Origin: Deltaproteobacteria bacterium
GTDB taxonomy: Bacteria; Myxococcota_A; UBA9160; JAJDAL01
Length of the DNA stretch: 64,000 nt
Reading direction: 5' to 3'
Assembly (NCBI GenBank): GCA_029261875.1
Contig: JAJDAL010000005.1
Location: 1 to 64,000, forward strand
The translations under genes were made by a program, and so were the position numbers. This document shows positions 54,093 through 62,024 of the stretch, piece by piece (positions within the stretch are counted from its first letter, which is position 1; each line of letters opens with the position of its first letter). The notes beneath the pieces were generated by a model. It saw only the letters and a program-made list of their open reading frames with translations, did not search any database and had not been told where the DNA came from.

Positions 54093-54596
54093 TTACGCCC
54101 AGCCGCGCTCGTGGGAGGCCATGAAGACCACGCGTAGTTTCATGCGGCTGTGCAACCACTGGCCATCGACCCGGCGATACTCGTCTTCCTCGACCCCCGC
54201 CATCCAATGCGCTTTTCCGTCTTGTGTCGTGCACGGAGCCAGGATGTCCCAGGTCGCGCGCGCCGCGTTCGCCTCGATTTCGATCTTCGGTTTCACGAAG
54301 TAGTGCCACGAGAATTTCAGCGTGGGACCGAGGAAGCGCTCGTAGATCGCCGGGCGGCCTTCACACACGCCCAATCCCTTGCCCCCATCCCACACCGCGT
54401 CTTCGGTAAACAGGTTCGCGATTTCTCTGGCCAACGGTTCGAGTTCGTCTCGCGGTCGAACTCCGGCGCGTGTGTAGCGGCGGTCCGTCAGTGCCGCGTA
54501 GTGGGCCTTCAAGTTCTGAATCGCCAGGTGATCTTCCGCGGCGCACAGCCGGCGTTCCAAATCCGCCACGCGCTGGCCGAGTTCGTGTACGTCCAT
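54093..54596 (-). CDS. SnoaL-like (NTF2 fold) protein
   Basis: The 167-residue protein begins with a coiled-coil-like helix (ELGQRVADLERRLCAAEDHLAIQNLKAHYAALTD). A SnoaL_4-type domain follows, with ITELF-like LFTEDAVWDGG, FLGPTLKFSWHYFVKPKIEIEANAARATWDI and RMKLRVVFMA. It is longer than the copies at 14731 and 34491 and not closely similar to them. It probably binds or converts a small polycyclic or phenolic compound. It sits between RHS and glnE with no operon partner. Confidence 0.7.
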   Translation of the reverse strand: MDVHELGQRVADLERRLCAAEDHLAIQNLKAHYAALTDRRYTRAGVRPRDELEPLAREIANLFTEDAVWDGGKGLGVCEGRPAIYERFLGPTLKFSWHYFVKPKIEIEANAARATWDILAPCTTQDGKAHWMAGVEEDEYRRVDGQWLHSRMKLRVVFMASHERGWA

Positions 54597-54659
54597 GGGG
54601 GGATTATACGGAGCTTTTGCAGGCCGGGGGCAGGGCGTTGTTCGAAAGTGACGTGCTGG

Positions 54660-57602
54660 CTAGGAATCCGACGGAAGCGAGTCGCCACCGATGATCTGTC
54701 CGTAGACGCCGCGGATCGCTTCCGTGTGGCGGCGATAGTCGTCGAGCAAGCGAACCCGCGCGTCGCCGCTGTGTTGGGCCGGCGCATAGCCGAGGGCGCG
54801 CGCGACGGAGTCGAGATCCGCGCGATCTTCGCGCAACTCGGAAATCGAACGGTTCTCCACGATGCGCAAGCGGCTCGCCAGTCGTTGTAGAAACGCCCAA
54901 CCCCCGAGCAGGATTTCTGCGTGTTGGGTCGCGAGAATTCCGTGGAATTCGAGGCGCTTCAAATGATCGCGCGTTGGGCGCGCCTCGAGCAGCTCCGAAT
55001 GTTTCGAACCCTCCCGCAATTGCAAGAACTGGACGACGTTCTCGATGTCGAGCAGGCCGCCGCGTCCGGTCTTCAAGTCTCGCCGCCCGGCGCCTTCGCG
55101 CCCCACTTCACTCTCGAAGCGTTGGCGAATCTGCCGGATTTCCAGGGCCAGATCGTCGGGTAAGGGCCGGGTCAGGATGTCCTGCCGCACGGCTTCGAAG
55201 CGCGCGGGCAATGCGCCGTCACTCGTCAGTGCCCGGGATCGCAAAAGCGCTTGTCGTTCCCAGACTTCGGAGGATTTCGCGTGGTATCGCTCGAAGGATT
55301 CGATGGAGCTGACGAGGGAACCCTGTTGGCCCGAGGGGCGCAGGCGGGAATCCACCTCGTAACAAACGCCTTCGGAGGTTCGCGTCTGCAGGGCGCCAAT
55401 CAGGCGTTGGGCGAGACGCACGTAATATTCCTGGGCCGACAGCGCTTGGCTCCCGTCGGCGGGGGCGTCGTAGAGGAAAATGACGTCGAGATCACTCCCG
55501 TAACTGAGTTCGCGGCTGGCGAGCTTCCCCATGCCCACGATCAGGAACTCGCCCTGGGGCGGTTCGCTGCGGCGCGCCATTTCCGCGTAGGAGAAATCGA
55601 GCGCTTCTTCGATGCAGGTTTCCGCGATCTCCGTGAGTGCCCGTTGGGCGATGTCGATATCGATCCGGTCCCCGAGATCCAGCAAGCCCACGTTGACGAG
55701 TTGGCGGTGCTGGAAGTGGCGAAGCACCCGGAGCCGGACTTCCGAAGCGTTGACGTCGTCCGAACGCCCGGCTTCTTCGCGCAGTTCTTGAAGATCCGCG
55801 CGCAACTCGCGCGACGACAGGACGCCGACGGACGCGTCGCGAAAAACCGGTTCGATCAACTGTGGATGCGAGGCGAAGAGGGTAGAGAGAAAGCGCGATG
55901 CGCCGAACAGGGCCGCCAGGCGCGGGACGAGTTCCGGTCGATCCATCAACAACCCGTAATAGAACGGGTGGGACCCGATTCGATCGAGGAATCGATCGAG
56001 GTTGTTGGTCGCGCGTTCGGGATCGGCGGACGCATCGATCTCGCGGGCGAAACGCAGGGCGAGGTCTTCGATCATGGCCCGCATCGCGGGGCTCTCGAAC
56101 AGGCGTGGCGCGTGACGGAGGAAGAGTGCGAGCACTTTGTCGCTCTGTGCTTCCTGAAGGAGCTCGGCCATGGTTCCGACGATCTGCCCGCGCACTTGCG
56201 CGAGCGCGGCGTCGAAATCCGCCAGGGCGGTGTCGCGATCGAAGTCCATCGCGCGGGCAATGCGCTCGCGCGCGGTGTTGGCTGCGGGAAGTCGATGGGT
56301 CTGGCGTTCGGACTCCATTTGAATGCGGTTTTCCAGACGGCGCAGGAACAGGTACGTGCGCGAAAGCGTGTCTGCGGACTCGCGCGGAATGACGCCGGCC
56401 TCGGCGAGGTAGCGGAGCGCGCGCTGGGTCGACCGGTCGCGTACCTGGGGAATGCGCCCGCCGTGGAGCAGCTGCAGGGATTGGGCGACGAGTTCCACGT
56501 CTCGAATTCCACCGCTTCCGAGTTTGACGTCGAAGCCGTCGGATCCGCGCGCGCGTTGCTCTTCCGTGCGTTCGCGCATCTCGCGAATGGCGGCAATGCC
56601 CGTCAAGTCCATGGACGAGCGGTAGATCATGGGTGCGATCTCGCGGATGACGTGCCAACCGAAATCGAGATCGCCCGCCACCGGACGCGCCTTCATGAAG
56701 GCCGCGCGTTCCCAGATCATGGCCTGGCCGTCGTAGTACTCGGCGAGGGCTTCGTTCGAGATGACGAGGAGCCCGCGATCGCCCTCCGGGCGCAGGTCGA
56801 GGTCGATGCGGTAGAGCATGCCCTCCGCGGAATTGGCGCCGACGGAACGGCCGAATTCCTGGGCCACCTGGGTGAAGTATTCCTGGGGCGATTGATCCGA
56901 CGGGCCCGACGTGAGTTCTCCGCTCTCGGGGCCATAGATGTAGACCAGGTCGACGTCCGACGAAAAATTGAGTTCTTCGCCTCCGAGTTTCCCGAGTCCC
57001 AATACGCAGAACGGAACCGTGAGCGGAGCGCCGGAGCCATCCTTCCAGATCGGGGGCCCGATGCGTTGTTCGATGCGGTCGCGCGCGCCCCGCAAGGCCT
57101 GGGCGAGCACGGCATCTGCGAGGTAGGCGATCTCCCGCAAGGGATCGCCGGCGCGTTCCAGAGGCACGATGTCGGGGCTGCAATCGCGAAGCACGATGCG
57201 GGCGAGTTCGAAATAGCGAAATCTTCGCAGTAGCGAGGCCTCGTCCTGCGATGGATTTTCGGCGCGTTTCCGCTCGAGGGTTTGACGGTAGTCCTCCGGC
57301 GTGCGGGCCTTTGCGAGGTCGTCGTCGAGCAATCGGCCCAGCCAGTGAGCATTGCGGACCAGGAAGACCGCGAGAAAGGGGGCGACGCCGCAAACGATCC
57401 ATAGGAAACGCTGGAAGCGAACCGGGTCGCGCTGCCAGGCGGTGCGCAGGCGCTCCGCATCCACTTCGGCGGCGGCTTCGAGCACCCGGGCGGCGCGCAG
57501 GTTGCAGCCGGGGTGGGGCGCGCCTGCGAGGGATTGCTCGAGGGAGGCCGCCAAGCCCGGGATCCCGAGCGCGCGTTCGGATTGCGTAAATACGTCGGAC
57601 AC
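54660..57602 (-). CDS. glnE: Glutamine synthetase adenylyltransferase/adenylyl-removing enzyme
   Basis: The 980-residue protein has the two nucleotidyltransferase domains of GlnE. The first is at about 130-450 (GLGKLGGEELNFSSDVDLVYIYG), the second at about 640-850 (GMGKLASRELSYGSDLDVIFLYD). Helical regulatory domains lie between and after them. The N-terminal domain removes AMP from glutamine synthetase and the C-terminal domain adds it, in response to PII and glutamine. The GTG start at 57602 gives MSDVFTQSE. It lies downstream of the ammonium transporter in the same direction, with a strong hairpin between. Its length is normal for the family. Confidence 0.95.
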   Translation of the reverse strand: MSDVFTQSERALGIPGLAASLEQSLAGAPHPGCNLRAARVLEAAAEVDAERLRTAWQRDPVRFQRFLWIVCGVAPFLAVFLVRNAHWLGRLLDDDLAKARTPEDYRQTLERKRAENPSQDEASLLRRFRYFELARIVLRDCSPDIVPLERAGDPLREIAYLADAVLAQALRGARDRIEQRIGPPIWKDGSGAPLTVPFCVLGLGKLGGEELNFSSDVDLVYIYGPESGELTSGPSDQSPQEYFTQVAQEFGRSVGANSAEGMLYRIDLDLRPEGDRGLLVISNEALAEYYDGQAMIWERAAFMKARPVAGDLDFGWHVIREIAPMIYRSSMDLTGIAAIREMRERTEEQRARGSDGFDVKLGSGGIRDVELVAQSLQLLHGGRIPQVRDRSTQRALRYLAEAGVIPRESADTLSRTYLFLRRLENRIQMESERQTHRLPAANTARERIARAMDFDRDTALADFDAALAQVRGQIVGTMAELLQEAQSDKVLALFLRHAPRLFESPAMRAMIEDLALRFAREIDASADPERATNNLDRFLDRIGSHPFYYGLLMDRPELVPRLAALFGASRFLSTLFASHPQLIEPVFRDASVGVLSSRELRADLQELREEAGRSDDVNASEVRLRVLRHFQHRQLVNVGLLDLGDRIDIDIAQRALTEIAETCIEEALDFSYAEMARRSEPPQGEFLIVGMGKLASRELSYGSDLDVIFLYDAPADGSQALSAQEYYVRLAQRLIGALQTRTSEGVCYEVDSRLRPSGQQGSLVSSIESFERYHAKSSEVWERQALLRSRALTSDGALPARFEAVRQDILTRPLPDDLALEIRQIRQRFESEVGREGAGRRDLKTGRGGLLDIENVVQFLQLREGSKHSELLEARPTRDHLKRLEFHGILATQHAEILLGGWAFLQRLASRLRIVENRSISELREDRADLDSVARALGYAPAQHSGDARVRLLDDYRRHTEAIRGVYGQIIGGDSLPSDS

Positions 57603-57680
57603 GGTTGCGGATCCGTCTTACCGCATTCCGGCCGCGGGAGCGAATCGAATTCGTTCCCGTGGGCGCCACACGACGCACGC

Positions 57681-57708
57681 GCGGCTGCGGACCGGGGTCC
57701 GCAGCCGC
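57681..57708 (-). terminator. Strong hairpin downstream of the ammonium transporter
   Basis: GCGGCTGCGGACC (57681-57693) and its exact complement (57696-57708) form a perfect 13-bp stem with a two-base loop. It lies 10 bp past the amt stop on the - strand and 79 bp before the glnE start. No T-run follows, so it may be a partial terminator or RNA end-protector rather than a full stop. It separates amt from glnE. Confidence 0.6.
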
Positions 57709-57717
57709 AGGCCGGCG

Positions 57718-59025
57718 TTAGTTCGTGTAGGCGTTCTCCGCGTGCGAGGACAGATCGAGGCCCATGGACTCGTCATCGGGTTCGACCCGCAGGCCGACAA
57801 CGGCCTTGATGATCGTGAGGATGACGAACGTCCCGATTCCGCAGAAGGCGTAGGTGGCCAGGACACCGATGATCTGTTCGACGAATTGCCCCCCGTTGCC
57901 GCTCAATAGACCGCCGTCCGACAGCGCGGTGGAGGCGAAGATTCCGGTCGCCAAGGCGCCCCAGGTTCCCCCGACCCCATGAACGCCCACCACATCCAGG
58001 GCGTCGTCGTAGCCGAGTTTCGATTTGAGGCTACAGGCCTGGTAGCAGAGGAAACCGCCCACGAAGCCGATCGCGATGGCGCCGATGGGCTCGACGAAGC
58101 CCGCCGCCGGCGTAATGGCGACGAGTCCCGCCACCGCACCGGTTGCCGCACCGACCGCGGTCGGTTTCCCGTGCGCCATCCATTCCGTGATCATCCAGCC
58201 CAGCACCGCGGCGCCTGCAGCCGTGTTGGTGTTGACGAACGCCACCGTGGCAATGCCGTCCGCGGCCAGCGCGCTACCGGCGTTGAAGCCGAACCAACCG
58301 ACCCAGAGAAGACCGGCTCCCACCACGACGAAGGGGACGTTGTGGGGGGGCATGGGCTCTTTTCCGAAGCCCGCGCGTTTGCCGAGCATGATGGCCGCGA
58401 CCAGGGCGGAGATGCCCGAAGAGATGTGGACCACCGTGCCACCCGCGAAGTCGAGAGCGCCCCGCGCACCGAGCCATCCGTCCGGACCCCAGACCCAGTG
58501 GCAGAGCGGGGAGTAGATGAAGGTCGACCACAGCACGACGAACATCAGGAACGCCGCAAACTTCATGCGCTCGGCGATGGCGCCGACCACGAGCGCCGGC
58601 GTGATGATGGCGAACATCATCTGGAAGACCATGAAGAGTTGCTCCGGGATGTTCTCGTCCGGGCCCGCCACCCAGCTCACGCCCGAAAGGCCGATTTTGC
58701 TGAGCCCGCCGATCAGTCCTCCGCCCAGGTCGGCGTCGAAGGCAATCGAATAGCCCCAAAGCACCCAGGTCACACTCACGATGGCGGTGGTGACGAGACA
58801 CAACATGAAGATCGAGAGCACGTTCTTCGCGCGGACGAGTCCGCCGTAGAAGAGCGACAGGCCGGGGATGGTCATCATCAGCACGATGGCGGAGCTCACG
58901 AGAATCCACGCCACGTCACCCGCCACCATGCCGCTCTCGGCGCCGTCCTGCGCGAAGGCGTTCTTGGCGGTGAGCAACAACAATCCGACCGCCGAAGCGG
59001 CCAACCAACGAATCCCGGTCCCCAT
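57718..59025 (-). CDS. amt: Ammonium transporter of the Amt family
   Basis: The 435-residue membrane protein has a cleavable leader-like N-terminus and 11 transmembrane helices. The signature DFAGGTVVHISSG near 190 and DVVGVHGVGGTWGAL near 340 hold the two pore histidines, and FYGGLVRAKN near 60 opens the family pattern. It moves ammonium into the cell. The ATG at 59025 is preferred over the in-frame start at 59052. A sigma-54 promoter and a possible enhancer dyad lie upstream. No adjacent glnK/PII gene is seen, which is unusual, although glnE follows. Confidence 0.95.
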   Translation of the reverse strand: MGTGIRWLAASAVGLLLLTAKNAFAQDGAESGMVAGDVAWILVSSAIVLMMTIPGLSLFYGGLVRAKNVLSIFMLCLVTTAIVSVTWVLWGYSIAFDADLGGGLIGGLSKIGLSGVSWVAGPDENIPEQLFMVFQMMFAIITPALVVGAIAERMKFAAFLMFVVLWSTFIYSPLCHWVWGPDGWLGARGALDFAGGTVVHISSGISALVAAIMLGKRAGFGKEPMPPHNVPFVVVGAGLLWVGWFGFNAGSALAADGIATVAFVNTNTAAGAAVLGWMITEWMAHGKPTAVGAATGAVAGLVAITPAAGFVEPIGAIAIGFVGGFLCYQACSLKSKLGYDDALDVVGVHGVGGTWGALATGIFASTALSDGGLLSGNGGQFVEQIIGVLATYAFCGIGTFVILTIIKAVVGLRVEPDDESMGLDLSSHAENAYTN

Positions 59026-59101
59026 TTCTCTCGTACTCCCTGTTGTGGGCAAAGCGTTCCGCGCAGCCAGCGACCGCGGGGGTCATTCGGTGTGCCGATA
59101 A

Positions 59102-59117
59102 AGCAAAGGGTGTGCCA
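59102..59117 (-). promoter_or_regulatory. Sigma-54 (RpoN) promoter of amt
   Basis: Read on the - strand, 59117 to 59102 is TGGCACACCCTTTGCT. It matches the sigma-54 pattern TGGCAC-N5-TTGCW exactly, with the -24 GG and -12 GC at the correct distance. The start site would lie near 59090, about 65 nt before the amt ATG. This places amt under nitrogen-limited control by an NtrC-type activator. Confidence 0.75.
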
Positions 59118-59198
59118 CGATCGTCTCAGTCTTCTCGGGCGCGCTGGTTGCGCGGGAGCTGCGGCGGAAGGCGGGCAACTACTTCGCCTGCTTCTCCC

Positions 59199-59217
59199 TT
59201 GGGCAAGGGCTGCCCAA
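59199..59217. promoter_or_regulatory. Candidate enhancer dyad (NtrC-like) upstream of amt
   Basis: TTGGGCA and TGCCCAA form a perfect dyad with a 5-base spacer. The site is about 82-100 bp upstream of the -24 element of the sigma-54 promoter. That distance and the overall size suit an NtrC-type enhancer, though the half-site differs from the enteric TGCACC. A hairpin role is less likely because it is followed by an A-run on the + strand. Confidence 0.4.
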
Positions 59218-59388
59218 AAAACAAGCTTTCTCGAGGACGATGAATCTCGGCGCAAGGAGGGGGTACCCCGGGGGATTCCAGGGGGCGGTGTGTCGCTCCT
59301 GTGACGTGCCGGTGAAGATTCCTCTACGGTGGGTCCGGAGCGGTCGGGAAGAGGACCGGAGGAGTCCCCAAGTTGATAGTTTCCCCGT

Positions 59389-60069
59389 ATGGCGGAACGA
59401 ATTCTCGTCGTCGACGACGAACCCGATCTCCTCGAATTGGTCCGGGTCAATCTCGCGCAATCGGGTTTCGACGTCGTTACCGCGGAATCCGGGCGGCAGG
59501 TATTGGAGCAGCTCCAACGCACCACGCCGGATCTGTTGGTGCTCGACCTCAATCTTCCCGATCTGTCCGGGACCGAAGTCTGCCGCCGGGTTCGCAGCAA
59601 CGCCGCCACCGCGGAGATTCCCATCATCATGTTGACCGCGCGTGCGGACGAGGTGGATCGGGTCGTGGGCTTCGAGCTGGGCGCCGACGATTACGTGACG
59701 AAGCCCTTCAGTCCTCGGGAATTGGCCCTACGGGTGCGCGCGGTGTTGCGCAGGCGCGGCGCGAAACGCACGCCACCGGAGTATCTCGCCCACGGTCCCC
59801 TGCGCGTCGATCGCGAAAGGCACCGTTGCTTCGTCGAGGAACGGGAAGTCGCTCTCACGTCCAAGGAATTCGAACTGCTCGCGACGCTGATCGGTCGCCC
59901 GGGTCGCGTCTACTCCCGGGATCAACTCCTCGACAAGGTGTGGGGCGAGGATGTGACGGTGACGACGCGCACCATCGACACCCACGTCAAGCGCCTGCGG
60001 GAAAAGCTGGGAATCGCCGGCGATCTGATCGAGACCGTCCGCGGCGTGGGCTACCGATTCTCCGAATAG
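59389..60069 (+). CDS. phoB: Phosphate response regulator (PhoB-type)
   Basis: The 226-residue OmpR-type response regulator has the acidic pair DD (9-10), phosphoacceptor Asp53 (VLDLNLPD), LTAR and KPF (TKPFSPREL) motifs of the receiver. A winged-helix DNA-binding domain follows with LTSKEFELL and VTVTTRTIDTHVKRLREKLG. It is named from its place: it is cotranscribed with a PhoR-like kinase and lies next to a porin with a Pho-box-like site and pstB. Response regulators of this type control phosphate uptake genes. Confidence 0.85.
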   Translation: MAERILVVDDEPDLLELVRVNLAQSGFDVVTAESGRQVLEQLQRTTPDLLVLDLNLPDLSGTEVCRRVRSNAATAEIPIIMLTARADEVDRVVGFELGADDYVTKPFSPRELALRVRAVLRRRGAKRTPPEYLAHGPLRVDRERHRCFVEEREVALTSKEFELLATLIGRPGRVYSRDQLLDKVWGEDVTVTTRTIDTHVKRLREKLGIAGDLIETVRGVGYRFSE

Positions 60070-60114
60070 CCGCGAACGCATTCCCATCCGGGGAAGCGTC
60101 GCGTCGGGCTCTCC

Positions 60115-61878
60115 ATGTCTAGAGCGCAACTGCGATTGATGGCGTTGCTCGCCGGGGTCTTTCTCGCGGTGGTGGGAATCGCGGGAGCGATTGCGGCGCG
60201 CAGTCTGCGCGAACGCGAAACCGCCCAGCTTCGCGAATCTCTGATCCAGCGCGGGCGTCTGGTCGACGCGCTGGTGGTCGACGCGCGCTTCCACCCCTCC
60301 GCCATCGAAACGTTGGACGCCTTGGCGGATCGTGCCGGCCATTCCGCCCAGGCCCGCGTCACGCTGATCGCCGAGGATGGCGTGGTCGTTGGCGATTCGG
60401 ACGTCGCCGTCGATCAGGTACTCGCCATGGCGAACCACGGCGGGCGCCCGGAGGTTCAGGCCACGCGAGGCGGGTCCATCGGCGGGAACGTGCGCATGAG
60501 CGCCACCCTCGGGCGGGAACTCTTCTACCTCGCGCTCCCACGCAGCGGCGATCAGCCGGGTGTCATTCGTCTGGCGGTCGACTTCTCGGACCTCGAGGCC
60601 GCCTACGCGGATCTGCGCCGTTTGTTGGGCGTAGCGGGGGCCGTTGCGCTCGTGGCGTCCGTGGTGCTCTCCTACGGGATTTCCTGGATCACCCTGAGGC
60701 CGGTCCTTGCCCTGCGGCGGTCGGCCATCTCGATTGCCGGAGGCGACTTGCGCCGCAGGCCGAGTCTGCGTTTCGACGACGAATTCGGTGAAATCGCCGA
60801 GGCGATCGATCGCATGGCGGACCAGCTCCGCAAGCGCCTCGCCGAAGTCAGTGCCGAGAAGGAAAAGCTGCGCGCCGTTCTCGACGCCATGGACGAAGCG
60901 CTGTTGGTGGTCGACGCCCAGGGCGAAATTCTGCTCGCCAATCCGCGTCTGCGTGACTTCTTTGGAATCGAGGGCGAAGTCGAGGGCCGCAACGCGCTGG
61001 AAGTGATCCGACATCCGCAGCTCGACGAACTGATTTCCCAGGCCGGTTCCGACGGCGCCGGGGTCTCGGGTGAGATCGAGGTGAGCCATCCCACGGTGCG
61101 CATTCTTCACGTCCGCGCCGTGGGCTACGCGGAGCCCGAACACAGTCGGGTCGAGGTGGTGGCGGTTCTGCACGACGCCACGGAACTGGTACGCCTCGAA
61201 CGCGTGCGCCGGGACTTCGTCGCCAACGCTTCCCACGAGTTGCGTACACCGCTCACGGCGATTCGCGGCTTCACCGAAACGCTGCTTTCGAATCCCGTCG
61301 ACGAGGAGAATCGTCGAACCTATCTCGAAACCATCGATCGCCACGCGCGCCGCCTCACGCGTCTGGTCGAAGATCTGATGCAATTGTCCCGGATCGAGAG
61401 CCAGGCGTTCCCATCGCAGGCGGCGGACGTCGACCTGGCGTCCCTGGCCCACACGCTGGTCGAGGACGCTCGGCCGCGTTTCGATGCGAAAGGGGTCAAG
61501 CTGGTGCAGCGCAGCGCAGCGCATGCCCCCCTACGGGCGGATCCCCACGTATTGGAGCGGGTGCTGACGAACCTGCTCGACAATGCGCTGAGCTACACGG
61601 AACCCGGGGGCCGTGTCGAGGTCGAAGTCGATGCGGACGACCGATGGATCCGGGCGGCCGTGCGCGACTCGGGAATCGGGATCCCGGAAGCGGATCTCGA
61701 TCGGATCTTCGAACGCTTCTACCGGGTCGATCGCGCGCGGTCCCGCGCCCTGGGCGGGACCGGCCTGGGGCTCTCGATCGTCAAGCATCTGGTTCAGGAG
61801 TCCGGGGGCGAGATTTCCGTAGAAAGCCGTTTGGGCGAGGGCTCCACCTTCACTCTGACCTGGCCCGCCTCGTCCTGA
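60115..61878 (+). CDS. phoR: Phosphate sensor histidine kinase (PhoR-type)
   Basis: The 587-residue kinase has two membrane helices (about 5-25 and 165-185) and a periplasmic part of about 140 residues. HAMP, PAS (EALLVVDAQGEILLANPRL, near 260), HisKA (NASHELRTPLTAIRGF, His374) and HATPase domains follow, the last with NLLDNALSYT, DSGIGIP and GTGLGLSIVKHLVQ. E. coli PhoR has a short periplasmic loop; this one has a larger sensor region, like those of many deltaproteobacteria and Firmicutes. It lies 45 bp after phoB. Confidence 0.85.
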   Translation: MSRAQLRLMALLAGVFLAVVGIAGAIAARSLRERETAQLRESLIQRGRLVDALVVDARFHPSAIETLDALADRAGHSAQARVTLIAEDGVVVGDSDVAVDQVLAMANHGGRPEVQATRGGSIGGNVRMSATLGRELFYLALPRSGDQPGVIRLAVDFSDLEAAYADLRRLLGVAGAVALVASVVLSYGISWITLRPVLALRRSAISIAGGDLRRRPSLRFDDEFGEIAEAIDRMADQLRKRLAEVSAEKEKLRAVLDAMDEALLVVDAQGEILLANPRLRDFFGIEGEVEGRNALEVIRHPQLDELISQAGSDGAGVSGEIEVSHPTVRILHVRAVGYAEPEHSRVEVVAVLHDATELVRLERVRRDFVANASHELRTPLTAIRGFTETLLSNPVDEENRRTYLETIDRHARRLTRLVEDLMQLSRIESQAFPSQAADVDLASLAHTLVEDARPRFDAKGVKLVQRSAAHAPLRADPHVLERVLTNLLDNALSYTEPGGRVEVEVDADDRWIRAAVRDSGIGIPEADLDRIFERFYRVDRARSRALGGTGLGLSIVKHLVQESGGEISVESRLGEGSTFTLTWPASS

Positions 61879-61908
61879 GGCAGCCCTCGCGGAGTGTGAT
61901 TCCACCTT

Positions 61909-61926
61909 CCTTCATGATTCTGTCAC
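61909..61926 (+). promoter_or_regulatory. Candidate Pho box before the porin gene
   Basis: CCTTCAT and CTGTCAC, separated by GATT, match the two 7-bp direct repeats of the Pho box (consensus CTGTCAT-N4-CTGTCAT) at 5 and 6 of 7 positions. It lies 98 bp before the porin start, just after phoR. The arrangement suggests that PhoB activates the porin when phosphate is scarce. Confidence 0.5.
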
Positions 61927-62024
61927 ACATAAGGCCTCGTTTGCTCACACGACGGAGGTAATCTCGCGCGCGTGCACGAGCATTGAAGGCTTGCGTCGAA
62001 CCGGTGACAGGGAGGAAGAAAACT

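Larger units (their letters stand above)
59026..59388. other. Gene-free divergent region between amt and phoB
   Basis: This 363-bp region holds the sigma-54 promoter and dyad of amt on its left side. Near the right side are three 7-bp direct repeats at 11-bp spacing (TGTGTCG 59289, TGTGACG 59300, GGTGAAG 59311), which could be a weak Pho box for phoB. Nothing else of note, and no coding potential, is seen. Confidence 0.6.

Noticed and set aside
54093-54596. SnoaL-like gene beside the orphan RHS gene as its immunity protein
   Set aside because: It is convergent, not in operon order, and similar genes occur away from RHS genes.
59199-59217. TTGGGCA/TGCCCAA as a rho-independent terminator
   Set aside because: It is followed by an A-run on the + strand and preceded by it on the - strand, so it lacks the T-tract; enhancer dyad is a better reading.
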